Shown here: piece after piece, positions 33,472 through 40,718 of the stretch
How positions within the stretch are numbered: the first letter of the stretch is position 1
Layout of the letters: each line of letters starts with the position of its first letter
Origin: Geothrix rubra
GTDB taxonomy: Bacteria; Acidobacteriota; Holophagae; Holophagales; Holophagaceae
Length of the DNA stretch: 64,000 bases
Direction: 5' to 3'
NCBI RefSeq assembly: GCF_030268065.1
Contig: NZ_BSDD01000004.1
Coordinates: forward strand, 62,001 to 126,000
Position numbers and translations under genes: made by a program
The notes under the pieces: generated by a model
Database searches by the model: none
Seen by the model: the letters and a program-made list of their open reading frames with translations, nothing else
Told to the model about the DNA's origin: nothing

Positions 33472-35061
33472 ATGGAGTGGGACTACATCATCGTCGGATC
33501 CGGCTTCGGCGGGAGCGTGAGCGCCCTGCGCCTGACGGAGAAGGGCTACAAGGTGCTGGTCCTGGAGAAGGGCCGCCGCTTCCGGGCCGGCGACTTCCCC
33601 AGGACCAACTGGAACCTGAAGCGCTTCTTCTGGCTCCCCCAGGTGGGCTTCCGCGGCCTCTTCAAGATGACCTTCCTCGGGCACGTCACCGCCCTCTCCG
33701 GCGTGGGCGTCGGCGGCGGGTCCCTGGTCTACGCCAACACCCTGCCCGTGCCCAAGGATCCCTTCTTCGCCGCCCCCTCCTGGGCCCACCTCGCCGACTG
33801 GAAGGGCGAGCTGGCGCCCCACTACGCCACGGTCCTGCGCATGCTGGGGGCCACGCGCAATCCCAGCCTCACCTACCCGGACGAGGTGCTCCGCGAGGTG
33901 GGCAAGGAGATCGGCCGGGGCGACGCCTTCGAGCAGACGGACGTGGCGGTGTACTTCGGAAAGCCCGGCGAGACGGTGCCCGATCCCTTCTTCGGGGGCG
34001 AGGGCCCCGCGCGCACCGGCTGCACCCTCTGCGGCGGCTGCATGCTGGGTTGCAACCACGGCGCCAAGAACACCCTGGACCAGAACTACCTCTACCTCGC
34101 CGAGCAGCGGGGCCTGCGCATCGAGGCGGACACGGAGGTGACCTGGGTGCGCCCCCACCCCGAGGGCGGCTACGAAGTGGAGGCCCGCCAGGGGACCCAT
34201 GCGATCCCCGCCCTCAACCGGCGGCGGACCTTCCGCGCCCGGCAGGTCATCTTCGCCGGGGGCGTGCTGGGCACCGTGCCCCTCTTGCTCAAGCTCAAGG
34301 CGGACGCCGCGGGGCTGCCGGCCCTCTCGGACCGGGTGGGCGACTTCGTCCGCACCAACTCGGAGGTGCTCCTGGGCGTCGTCACCCAACGGCGGGACCG
34401 GGACCTCTCCCAGGGCATCGCCATCGGCTCCATCCTCCACACGGACGAGCACTCCCACCTGGAGCCCGTGCGCTACCCGGCCGGGGCGGGGTTCTTCCGC
34501 ACCCTCATGCTCCCCCAGGCGCCGGGCGACACCCTGGGGCGGCGCATCCTCAACGCCCTGGGGCTGGTGGCGCGCCACCCCCTCCGGACGCTCCGCACCT
34601 ACCTGGTCCCGGACTGGGCGAAGTACACGATGATCCTCCTCTACATGCAGACGGTGGACGGGCACATCCGGATGCGGCTGGGGCGGGGCTGGCGCACGGG
34701 CTTCCGCCGCGGCGCGGTCACGGAGACGGGGGACGGCCCCCCGGCCAAGGCCTGGACCCCCGAGGCCACGGACCTCGGGCAGCGCGTGGCCCGGCGCCTC
34801 GACGGCTACCCCACCAGCCTCCTCACGGAGACCCTCCTGGGCATCCCCACCACGGCCCACATCCTGGGCGGCGCCCCCATGGGCGCTTCGGCCGAGACCG
34901 GCGCCATCGACCACCAGCACCGCCTCTTCGGGTACGAGGGCCTCTACGTCATCGACGGGTCGGCCATCTCCGCCAACCCCGGCGTGAACCCTTCGCTCAC
35001 CATCGCCGCCCTGGCGGAGCGCGCCATGACCTTCATCCCGCCGAAGGCCGCCGTGGCCTGA
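33472..35061 (+). CDS. GMC-family oxidoreductase (cholesterol-oxidase-like) with a four-Cys cluster motif
   Basis: 529 residues. FAD-binding N-terminus DYIIVGSGFGGSVSALRL, GVGVGGGSLVYANTLPVP, and the GMC C-terminus with THILGGAPMG-like (TAHILGGAPMGAS) and VIDGSAISANPGVNPSLTIAALAER. Residues 184-194 read CTLCGGCMLGC, a C-x2-C-x2-C-x3-C motif able to hold an Fe-S cluster, known in this branch of cholesterol-oxidase-like proteins but absent from classical GMC oxidases. The acceptor is therefore probably not O2. AGGAG lies before ATG 33472. Substrate (sterol, sugar or alcohol) unknown. Confidence 0.87.
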   Translation: MEWDYIIVGSGFGGSVSALRLTEKGYKVLVLEKGRRFRAGDFPRTNWNLKRFFWLPQVGFRGLFKMTFLGHVTALSGVGVGGGSLVYANTLPVPKDPFFAAPSWAHLADWKGELAPHYATVLRMLGATRNPSLTYPDEVLREVGKEIGRGDAFEQTDVAVYFGKPGETVPDPFFGGEGPARTGCTLCGGCMLGCNHGAKNTLDQNYLYLAEQRGLRIEADTEVTWVRPHPEGGYEVEARQGTHAIPALNRRRTFRARQVIFAGGVLGTVPLLLKLKADAAGLPALSDRVGDFVRTNSEVLLGVVTQRRDRDLSQGIAIGSILHTDEHSHLEPVRYPAGAGFFRTLMLPQAPGDTLGRRILNALGLVARHPLRTLRTYLVPDWAKYTMILLYMQTVDGHIRMRLGRGWRTGFRRGAVTETGDGPPAKAWTPEATDLGQRVARRLDGYPTSLLTETLLGIPTTAHILGGAPMGASAETGAIDHQHRLFGYEGLYVIDGSAISANPGVNPSLTIAALAERAMTFIPPKAAVA

Positions 35062-35063
35062 CC

Positions 35064-35570
35064 ATGGCCCCGTCCGGAACCCTAACCTTCGTCACCGCCC
35101 TGGGCCGGCTGCGCCTCGACTGGACGGAGGCCGGTGTCCGCGGGCTCCGCTTCACGGACGCCCTGGATCCCCACGAAACCGCCGCGGCCCCCGCCTGGGT
35201 GCTGGGGGCCGTGCGGCGGCTCATGGCCCACCTCGCAGGCACCCCGCAGGCGCTCGGCGGCATCCCCGTGGACCTCGCCGGCCTGACCCCCTTCCGCCGA
35301 CGCGTGGCCGAGGTGCTGCGCGCCACCCGTCCCGGCCAGGTCCTCAGCTACGGCGACGTGGCCCTGCTCGCGGGCCGCCCCGGTGCGGCCCGGGCCGTGG
35401 GGCAGGCCGTGAAGGCGAACCCCACCCTCCTCCTCGTGCCCTGCCACCGCGTGGTGGGCGCGAGGGGACCGGGCGGCTGGAGCGCCTTCGGCAGCCCCGG
35501 GGTGAAGGCGCGGCTGCTGGCGCTGGAGCGGCCCCATACTGGAGCGGATGACGCGCCCCCTGCCCGATGA
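35064..35570 (+). CDS. ogt: Methylated-DNA--protein-cysteine methyltransferase
   Basis: 168 residues. Suicide repair protein removing methyl groups from O6-methylguanine. C-terminal domain: TPFRRRVAEVLRATRPGQVLSYGDVALLAGRPGAARAVG (split here by motif: Arg finger region in GAARAVGQA), NPTLLLVPCHRVVG with acceptor Cys127, then GGWSAFGSPGVKARLLALE. The N-terminal domain is short. It starts 2 nt after the GMC stop and its last 23 bp overlap the murB start, so it is embedded in the operon. Confidence 0.93.
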   Translation: MAPSGTLTFVTALGRLRLDWTEAGVRGLRFTDALDPHETAAAPAWVLGAVRRLMAHLAGTPQALGGIPVDLAGLTPFRRRVAEVLRATRPGQVLSYGDVALLAGRPGAARAVGQAVKANPTLLLVPCHRVVGARGPGGWSAFGSPGVKARLLALERPHTGADDAPPAR

Positions 35571-36465
35571 GCTGCTGAAGGTCCCCCACCGGCGGGACGT
35601 GCCCTTCGCCCGGCTCACCACCCTGGGCGTGGGCGGGCTCTGCCGCTGGCTCTTCGAGCCCACCACGGAGGCCGAGGCCCAGGCCTTCGTCCGCGCCTGC
35701 GCCCGGGAGGGGCTCCCCTACCGGGTGCTGGGGGGCGGCTCCAACCTCGTGGTGCTGGATGACATCGAGGCCCCGGTGCTGCGCCTGGCCCTGCCGAGGG
35801 AGGTGCGGCGCGAGGGGACGCTGCTCACGGCCCCCGCCAGCCACGGCCACATCGCCCTGGCGGAGGCCGCCGGCCGGGCCGGCCTGTCGGGCCTGGAGTT
35901 CGCCAGCGGCATCCCCGGCTCCCTGGGAGGGGCCATCCGCATGAACGCCGGGGCCTACGGCCGGGAGTGGGTGGAGGTGCTGGACCGCTACCGTTTCCTC
36001 ACCCCGGAGGGCGAGCTGGTGGAGAAAGGGCCGGAACCGGGCGAGTTCCGCTACCGCTGGAGCTTCCTCACGGGCGGCCGGGTCGTGCTGTCCGCCACGG
36101 CCCGCCTGGCGGAGGGCGATCCGGCCGCCATCCAGGCCCGGGTGGGGGAGTACCGCCGGAAGCGGGGCACCAGCCAGCCCCTCTCCCGGCGCAACGCCGG
36201 CTGCATCTTCAAGAACCCCCCGGGCCAGAGCGCCGGGCGCCTCATCGACCAGGCGGGCCTGAAGGGCCTCCGGGTCGGGGATGCCGAGGTGAGCCCCGAG
36301 CACGCCAACTTCCTGGTGAACCACGGCCACGCCACCGCCGGCGAGTTCGCGGAGCTCATGGCGACGGTCCTGGCGAAGGTCCGGGAGGTCCACGGCGTGG
36401 ACCTGGAACCCGAGGTGGAGGTGTGGCGGGAGGCTCCCCAGACCCCAGACCTCGCGCCCCGGTGA
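35548..36465 (+). CDS. murB: UDP-N-acetylenolpyruvoylglucosamine reductase
   Basis: 305 residues. FAD enzyme making UDP-MurNAc for peptidoglycan. FAD-binding segments LTTLGVGGLCRWLFEP, VLGGGSNLVV, EFASGIPGSLGGAIRMNAGAYG, then SFLTGG and the active-site loop RRNAGCIFKNPPGQSAGRLIDQ, and the terminal VSPEHANFLVN. Position 219 is Cys where the general-acid Ser is usual in E. coli MurB (AGS in most relatives). GGAG lies 3-6 nt before the ATG. Precedes ftsQ as in many dcw clusters, but murG and murC are not upstream. Confidence 0.93.
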   Translation: MTRPLPDELLKVPHRRDVPFARLTTLGVGGLCRWLFEPTTEAEAQAFVRACAREGLPYRVLGGGSNLVVLDDIEAPVLRLALPREVRREGTLLTAPASHGHIALAEAAGRAGLSGLEFASGIPGSLGGAIRMNAGAYGREWVEVLDRYRFLTPEGELVEKGPEPGEFRYRWSFLTGGRVVLSATARLAEGDPAAIQARVGEYRRKRGTSQPLSRRNAGCIFKNPPGQSAGRLIDQAGLKGLRVGDAEVSPEHANFLVNHGHATAGEFAELMATVLAKVREVHGVDLEPEVEVWREAPQTPDLAPR

Positions 36466-36555
36466 CCTGGCGGCCCCGGCCGCCGGGGCGATCGCGAGTG
36501 GCGCGCCCGGAGGGCGCCCGATCTAGACTGAAGACTGAAGGCAGAAGACTCCCCC

Positions 36556-37350
36556 ATGTCCATGCTCCCCCGCACCCGCCCCAAGCGGCCCTGGCTCCCC
36601 TGGGCCCGGGCGGGGCTCGTCCTGCTCCTGCTGGGGGGGGCCGGCTGGGGCCTCCTGGAGCTGGGGTCTCGCTACCTGGGCCTGCAGAAGCTGACCATCG
36701 AACAGGTGACGGTCACGGGCTGCCGGGGGGAGCGGCAGGTGGACATCCAGCGCCTGGCGGAGAAGCTGGTGCTCCACAAGCCCCTCTTCTGGTTCAACGC
36801 CGACGAGCTGCGGACCCGCATCGAGTCCATGCGCTGGGTCCGGGCCCTCCAGATCCGCAAGGATCCCCCCGACCGGCTGAGCCTGGTGGTGGATGAGCGC
36901 CAGCCCGTGCTCTGGCTGGTGCGGCCCGAGGGAGTGTTCCTGGTCTCCGACGACGGGATGCTCCTCGACCGGGTCAATCCCTCCAACCTAAACCCCATTC
37001 CGGTGGTGGTGGATCCCGCCAGCGAGACAGATCATGCCCTGGCCCGCCTCGTGAGCGTGGCGCGGATCCTCCGGGAGAAACAGGCCGGCTTTTATGAGCG
37101 GCTCACGGAACTCCGGTGGACCGCGAAGGGGCCTGTGGTCTACATCGAGGGACTTCCGGCCCCCATCTACCTTTCCCGGACCGATGTGACGAAAAACGTG
37201 CCCAATTTCCAGGGACTGTTCGTGGATCGCCTGGCCCAGCGGCCCGACTTGGACCGCCTGAGGTACATCGACCTCCGGTGGGATGACGAGGTGGCCGTGG
37301 GGGAACCGGAAGATGCCCCGGCGCCCGCCTCGCCCAGGAAGCCGCGCTGA
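36556..37350 (+). CDS. ftsQ: Cell division protein FtsQ
   Basis: 264 residues. Bitopic divisome protein: cytosolic Arg/Pro-rich N-terminus, one TM helix (ARAGLVLLLLGGAGWGLLEL, about 17-37), then the POTRA domain (KLTIEQVTVTGCRGERQVDIQ ... RWVRALQIRKDPPDRLSLVV split by the usual loop) and the beta domain (QPVLWLVRPEGVFLVSDDG). Divergent at sequence level as is normal for FtsQ; position between murB and ftsA supports the call. A TAGACT -10-like box is at 36524-36529. Confidence 0.88.
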   Translation: MSMLPRTRPKRPWLPWARAGLVLLLLGGAGWGLLELGSRYLGLQKLTIEQVTVTGCRGERQVDIQRLAEKLVLHKPLFWFNADELRTRIESMRWVRALQIRKDPPDRLSLVVDERQPVLWLVRPEGVFLVSDDGMLLDRVNPSNLNPIPVVVDPASETDHALARLVSVARILREKQAGFYERLTELRWTAKGPVVYIEGLPAPIYLSRTDVTKNVPNFQGLFVDRLAQRPDLDRLRYIDLRWDDEVAVGEPEDAPAPASPRKPR

Positions 37351-37445
37351 GGGGGGGACCCGCCTCTTTTTTTACGTCCAGGCGGAAGCGATGCTCGAAG
37401 GATGGGCGGAACTGGTGTAAACCTAGATCAAGGAAAAGGATCTTC

Positions 37446-38660
37446 ATGCCTCAGCGTGCCGTTCTCCTAGGGCTCGACCTCGGTGCAAGCAAAGTGGTGG
37501 CGGTGGTGGCCGTCCAGGAGGAAGACGGGACCCTGAACGTGACGGGCACGGGGCAGGCCTCCCCCCAGGGCGGCATCACCCAGGGGCAGATCACGGACAT
37601 GGAGCTGAGCACCCGGGCCATCACCCGCGCGGTGGAAGAGGCCATGAACACCGCGGGGCAGACCAAGGTGGACGGCATCCGCGTGGCCGTGGACGGCGTC
37701 CAGTTCAAGGGCGAGAACCTCCGCGACTCCATCACCATCTCCTCCGGCGACAAGATCATCACCGCCGCGGACCGGGACCGCGTGCTGGAGCAGGCCACCA
37801 ACGGCTGCAAGCTGGCGAAGGAGGAGCTGGTCCTCCACCGCCTCCCCCAGATGTTCCACATCAAGGGCCAGCGCGACATCCGCAACCCCGTGGCCATGTT
37901 CGGAGAGACGCTGGAGGCCGAGGTCCGCATCGTCGTGGCGCCGAGCCCGGTGATCATGAACATCAACCTGGCCCTCAAGAACGCGGGGCTCCACGGCGCC
38001 GAGCTGATGTACTCGCCCCTGGCCAGCGCCGAGGCCGTGCTCACCCGCGAAGACCGCGAGAACGGCGCCGTGGTGGTGGACATCGGCGAGCACCTCACCC
38101 ATCTGGGCATCTTCCTGCACGGCAGCCTGTTCCACTCCGCGGTCATCCCCATCGGCGGCATGCACTTCACCCGCGACCTGGAGATCACCAAGCACCTGGG
38201 CGGCATCACGGCCTCCGAGCGCATCAAGATCCGCTTCGGCACCGTGCTGCCGGCCCACGTCCCCGCCGAGGAGGCCGTGGAGCTGGAGGAGGAGGGCCGC
38301 CTCGTCTCCCGCCGGGAGATCGCCGAGGTGCTGCAGGCCCGCGCCTCCGAGCTGCTGAACCTGGTGCTGGCCGAGATGGGCCGCACGGGCCTCACCCACG
38401 AGATCCACGGCGGCGTGCACCTGGTGGGCGGCGGCGCCCTCCTCACCCACCTGCCGATCCTGGCCCAGACCCTGCTGGGCCGGCCCCGCGTGGTGCTGGG
38501 CCGCATCCAGGGCGTGAAGGGCCTGCCCCAGGCCACGGGCAACCCCTACTTCGTGAACGCCCTGGGCGCCGTGAAGGCCCTGGCGCGCGAACAGTCCGAG
38601 ACCCGCGGCAAGCCGGACCGCCGCGGCGGCATCCTGGACTTCTTCCGGAAGATGAGCTGA
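37446..38660 (+). CDS. ftsA: Cell division protein FtsA
   Basis: 404 residues. Actin-like protein that tethers FtsZ to the membrane. ATPase phosphate-1 motif [20 protein letters not shown]2 (1C) domain with the family's TINS-like region, phosphate-2 [14 protein letters not shown], adenosine motif [13 protein letters not shown], and the C-terminal amphipathic membrane-targeting helix [16 protein letters not shown] precedes ATG 37446. A 7-T run at 37367-37373 after the ftsQ stop might act as a weak attenuator. Confidence 0.95.
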   Translation: MPQRAVLLGLDLGASKVVAVVAVQEEDGTLNVTGTGQASPQGGITQGQITDMELSTRAITRAVEEAMNTAGQTKVDGIRVAVDGVQFKGENLRDSITISSGDKIITAADRDRVLEQATNGCKLAKEELVLHRLPQMFHIKGQRDIRNPVAMFGETLEAEVRIVVAPSPVIMNINLALKNAGLHGAELMYSPLASAEAVLTREDRENGAVVVDIGEHLTHLGIFLHGSLFHSAVIPIGGMHFTRDLEITKHLGGITASERIKIRFGTVLPAHVPAEEAVELEEEGRLVSRREIAEVLQARASELLNLVLAEMGRTGLTHEIHGGVHLVGGGALLTHLPILAQTLLGRPRVVLGRIQGVKGLPQATGNPYFVNALGAVKALAREQSETRGKPDRRGGILDFFRKMS

Positions 38661-38679
38661 CGTGACGACCGGAGCCTCC

Positions 38680-39918
38680 ATGCACGAGACCCCCTTCCTC
38701 CCCTGCCCCCACTCCCTGCCCGGCGCCAACATCAAGGTGGTGGGCGTGGGCGGGGCCGGCTGCAACGCCGTCAACCGCATGATCGACAGCGGCGTGACCG
38801 GCGTGCAGTTCATCGCCATGAACACGGACCAGCAGAGCCTGGCCCAGAGCAAGGCCCACCTGAAGCTGCCCCTGGGCCCCCAGAGCAGCCGGGGCCTCGG
38901 CGCCGGCGGCAACGCCGAGCGCGGGGGCGTGGCCGCGGAGGAGAGCCGCGAGGAGATCCTCGCCGCCCTCAACGGCGCCGACATGATCTTCATCACCGCC
39001 GGCATGGGCGGCGGCACGGGCACCGGCGCCGCGCCGGTGCTGGCGAGCTACGCCCGCGAGCTGGGCGCCCTCACCGTGGCCGTGGTGCTCACCCCCTTCG
39101 CCTGGGAGGGCAAGCGGAAGGGCGACCTGGCCCTCTCCGGCCTCACCAACCTGCGCGACACCGCCGACACGGTCATCGTCGTGAGCAACGAGCGCCTCAA
39201 GAACGTCTGCGACGCCCGCGTGACCATGAAGGAGGCCTTCCGCGTGGCCGATGGCGTGCTGATCCAGGGCGTGCGCGGCATCGCGGACCTGATCCTCAAG
39301 CCCGGCATCATCAACGGCGACTTCGCCGACGTGGAGGCCGTGCTGCGCAACGGCGGCGAGGCCCTCATCGGCACCGGCGCCGGCCGCGGCGAGGAGGCCG
39401 TGATGGACGCCCTCCGCAAGGCCCTGGCCTGCCCCCTCCTGGAGCGCGCCCAGTCCGGCGCCGCGGCCAACGTCATGGTCTCCATCACCGCCGACTGGGA
39501 GGTCATGGAGGCCTCCATGATCGAGACCGCCATGAACTACCTGCAGGAGCACTACGACGGCCGGCCCGACATCAAGGCCTGCACCGTCGAGGGCGAGGGC
39601 ATGGAGGACCGCGTGCTCGTCACCGTCCTCGCCTCGGGCTTCGACCGCGAGGCCGAGCTCATGGAGGAGCGCCGCAACAGCCTGCACCTGGGCGGCAGCC
39701 CGGAGCCCGCCCCCAGCACCGCCGTCAACCAGCCCCTCCCCCCGAACGTGACCAGCGGCCGCATCTACGGCGACGGTGCCGCCCACGAGAACGGCCCCAC
39801 CCCCACCCGCCTCCTGCCCCAGGCCCCCACCCCCAGCGGCGAAGTGGCCGGCTTCCAGGACGACCTCCACGTCCCCGCCATCATCCGCCTCGGCCAGGGC
39901 CGCCTGCCGATGGAGTAG
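38680..39918 (+). CDS. ftsZ: Cell division protein FtsZ
   Basis: 412 residues from ATG 38680 (GGAG seven nt upstream); a GTG at 38662 would add six. Tubulin-like GTPase forming the Z ring. [31 protein letters not shown] (tubulin signature), VVSNERL, and the T7 loop with [11 protein letters not shown] variable Pro-rich linker leads to the C-terminal peptide [13 protein letters not shown], a recognisable but altered form of the usual D-IPAFLR that FtsA binds. Last gene of the murB-ftsQ-ftsA-ftsZ run. Confidence 0.96.
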   Translation: MHETPFLPCPHSLPGANIKVVGVGGAGCNAVNRMIDSGVTGVQFIAMNTDQQSLAQSKAHLKLPLGPQSSRGLGAGGNAERGGVAAEESREEILAALNGADMIFITAGMGGGTGTGAAPVLASYARELGALTVAVVLTPFAWEGKRKGDLALSGLTNLRDTADTVIVVSNERLKNVCDARVTMKEAFRVADGVLIQGVRGIADLILKPGIINGDFADVEAVLRNGGEALIGTGAGRGEEAVMDALRKALACPLLERAQSGAAANVMVSITADWEVMEASMIETAMNYLQEHYDGRPDIKACTVEGEGMEDRVLVTVLASGFDREAELMEERRNSLHLGGSPEPAPSTAVNQPLPPNVTSGRIYGDGAAHENGPTPTRLLPQAPTPSGEVAGFQDDLHVPAIIRLGQGRLPME

Positions 39919-39932
39919 CACACGGAGTCCGC

Positions 39933-40598
39933 ATGGTGACCTCCCCGCACCTTGTTTCTGACTACCTGGAAGATCTCCCAGGGAAACTTCTCGATCGAGC
40001 GGGAGTAGTTGAAACCTTCGTTGCGGGAAAACCAGGAATCTATGCACTTTATCGAAATGGATCCCTATACTATGTTGGGCTGGCTACGGATCTGAAAGCC
40101 CGTCTAAAACAACACCAGAAAGATAGGCACTCAGGGGAATGGGACAGATTTAGCGTTTATCTAACTACTAGCGACAACCACCTAAAGGATTTGGAGTCTC
40201 TTCTATTGCGAGTCACCAAGAAACCCAATGGGAATCGTCAAAATGGGAAATTTCAAGGGGCTCGTAATCAGAATGCAGAAATCAAACGTCGCTATAAATC
40301 AAAACAAGCAGAAGAATTCAATGAGGACTTCAACCTATCCGCAAAGAAATCAAACAAGAAGGGCCCTGCCACTAAAAATGAAAGCCCCACTCGATCTGGA
40401 CCATTTGCACTAAGGGGTTATCACAAAGGCAATACGGTAAAGGCGCTTCTAAAAAAGGATGGTTCTGTACGCATTGGAACAGAGAATCACACTTCGCTAT
40501 CTTCCGCAGCTATGGCTGTGACTGGCCATCCGACAAATGGGCGCTGGTTCTGGCATATAAAACGATCAAAAGGTTGGGTGCGAATCAAGTTGGCCTAA
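39933..40598 (+). CDS. GIY-YIG nuclease family protein with C-terminal RAMA/DUF2924-like domain, on an AT-rich island
   Basis: 221 residues. GIY-YIG core at about 33-95: PGIYALY (GIY), LYYVGLATDLKARLKQH (YVG, catalytic Arg57), and Glu88 in LKDLESLLLR as metal ligand. A Lys/Asn-rich spacer (105-155) leads to a C-terminal domain (about 163-221) with LLKKDGSVRIG, SLSSAAMAVTG and NGRWFWHI, like the DNA-associated RAMA/DUF2924 folds. GGAG lies 4-7 nt before the start region. Base composition and codon use are clearly more AT-rich than the neighbours, so it was probably acquired recently. Likely a DNA nuclease; a stand-alone defence or mobile-element role is inferred. Confidence 0.8.
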   Translation: MVTSPHLVSDYLEDLPGKLLDRAGVVETFVAGKPGIYALYRNGSLYYVGLATDLKARLKQHQKDRHSGEWDRFSVYLTTSDNHLKDLESLLLRVTKKPNGNRQNGKFQGARNQNAEIKRRYKSKQAEEFNEDFNLSAKKSNKKGPATKNESPTRSGPFALRGYHKGNTVKALLKKDGSVRIGTENHTSLSSAAMAVTGHPTNGRWFWHIKRSKGWVRIKLA

Positions 40599-40718
40599 GC
40601 TTTGAAAATAGCCTGAGTTGTGTCCCTATTCGACCTGTATGTAACCGTCGATCAGGTTCATGCTTTGGAGAGATCCTATTCCAGGCCTCGATTGGCCGAA
40701 GAACCGTAGCACCAATCC

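Noticed and set aside
37349-37373. Intrinsic terminator between ftsQ and ftsA
   Set aside because: There is a 7-T run, but only a 4-bp GAGG/CCTC stem with a large loop; too weak to call.
39919-40718. Direct repeats or a target-site duplication flanking the AT-rich GIY-YIG island
   Set aside because: No matching flanks could be seen by eye on the two sides.
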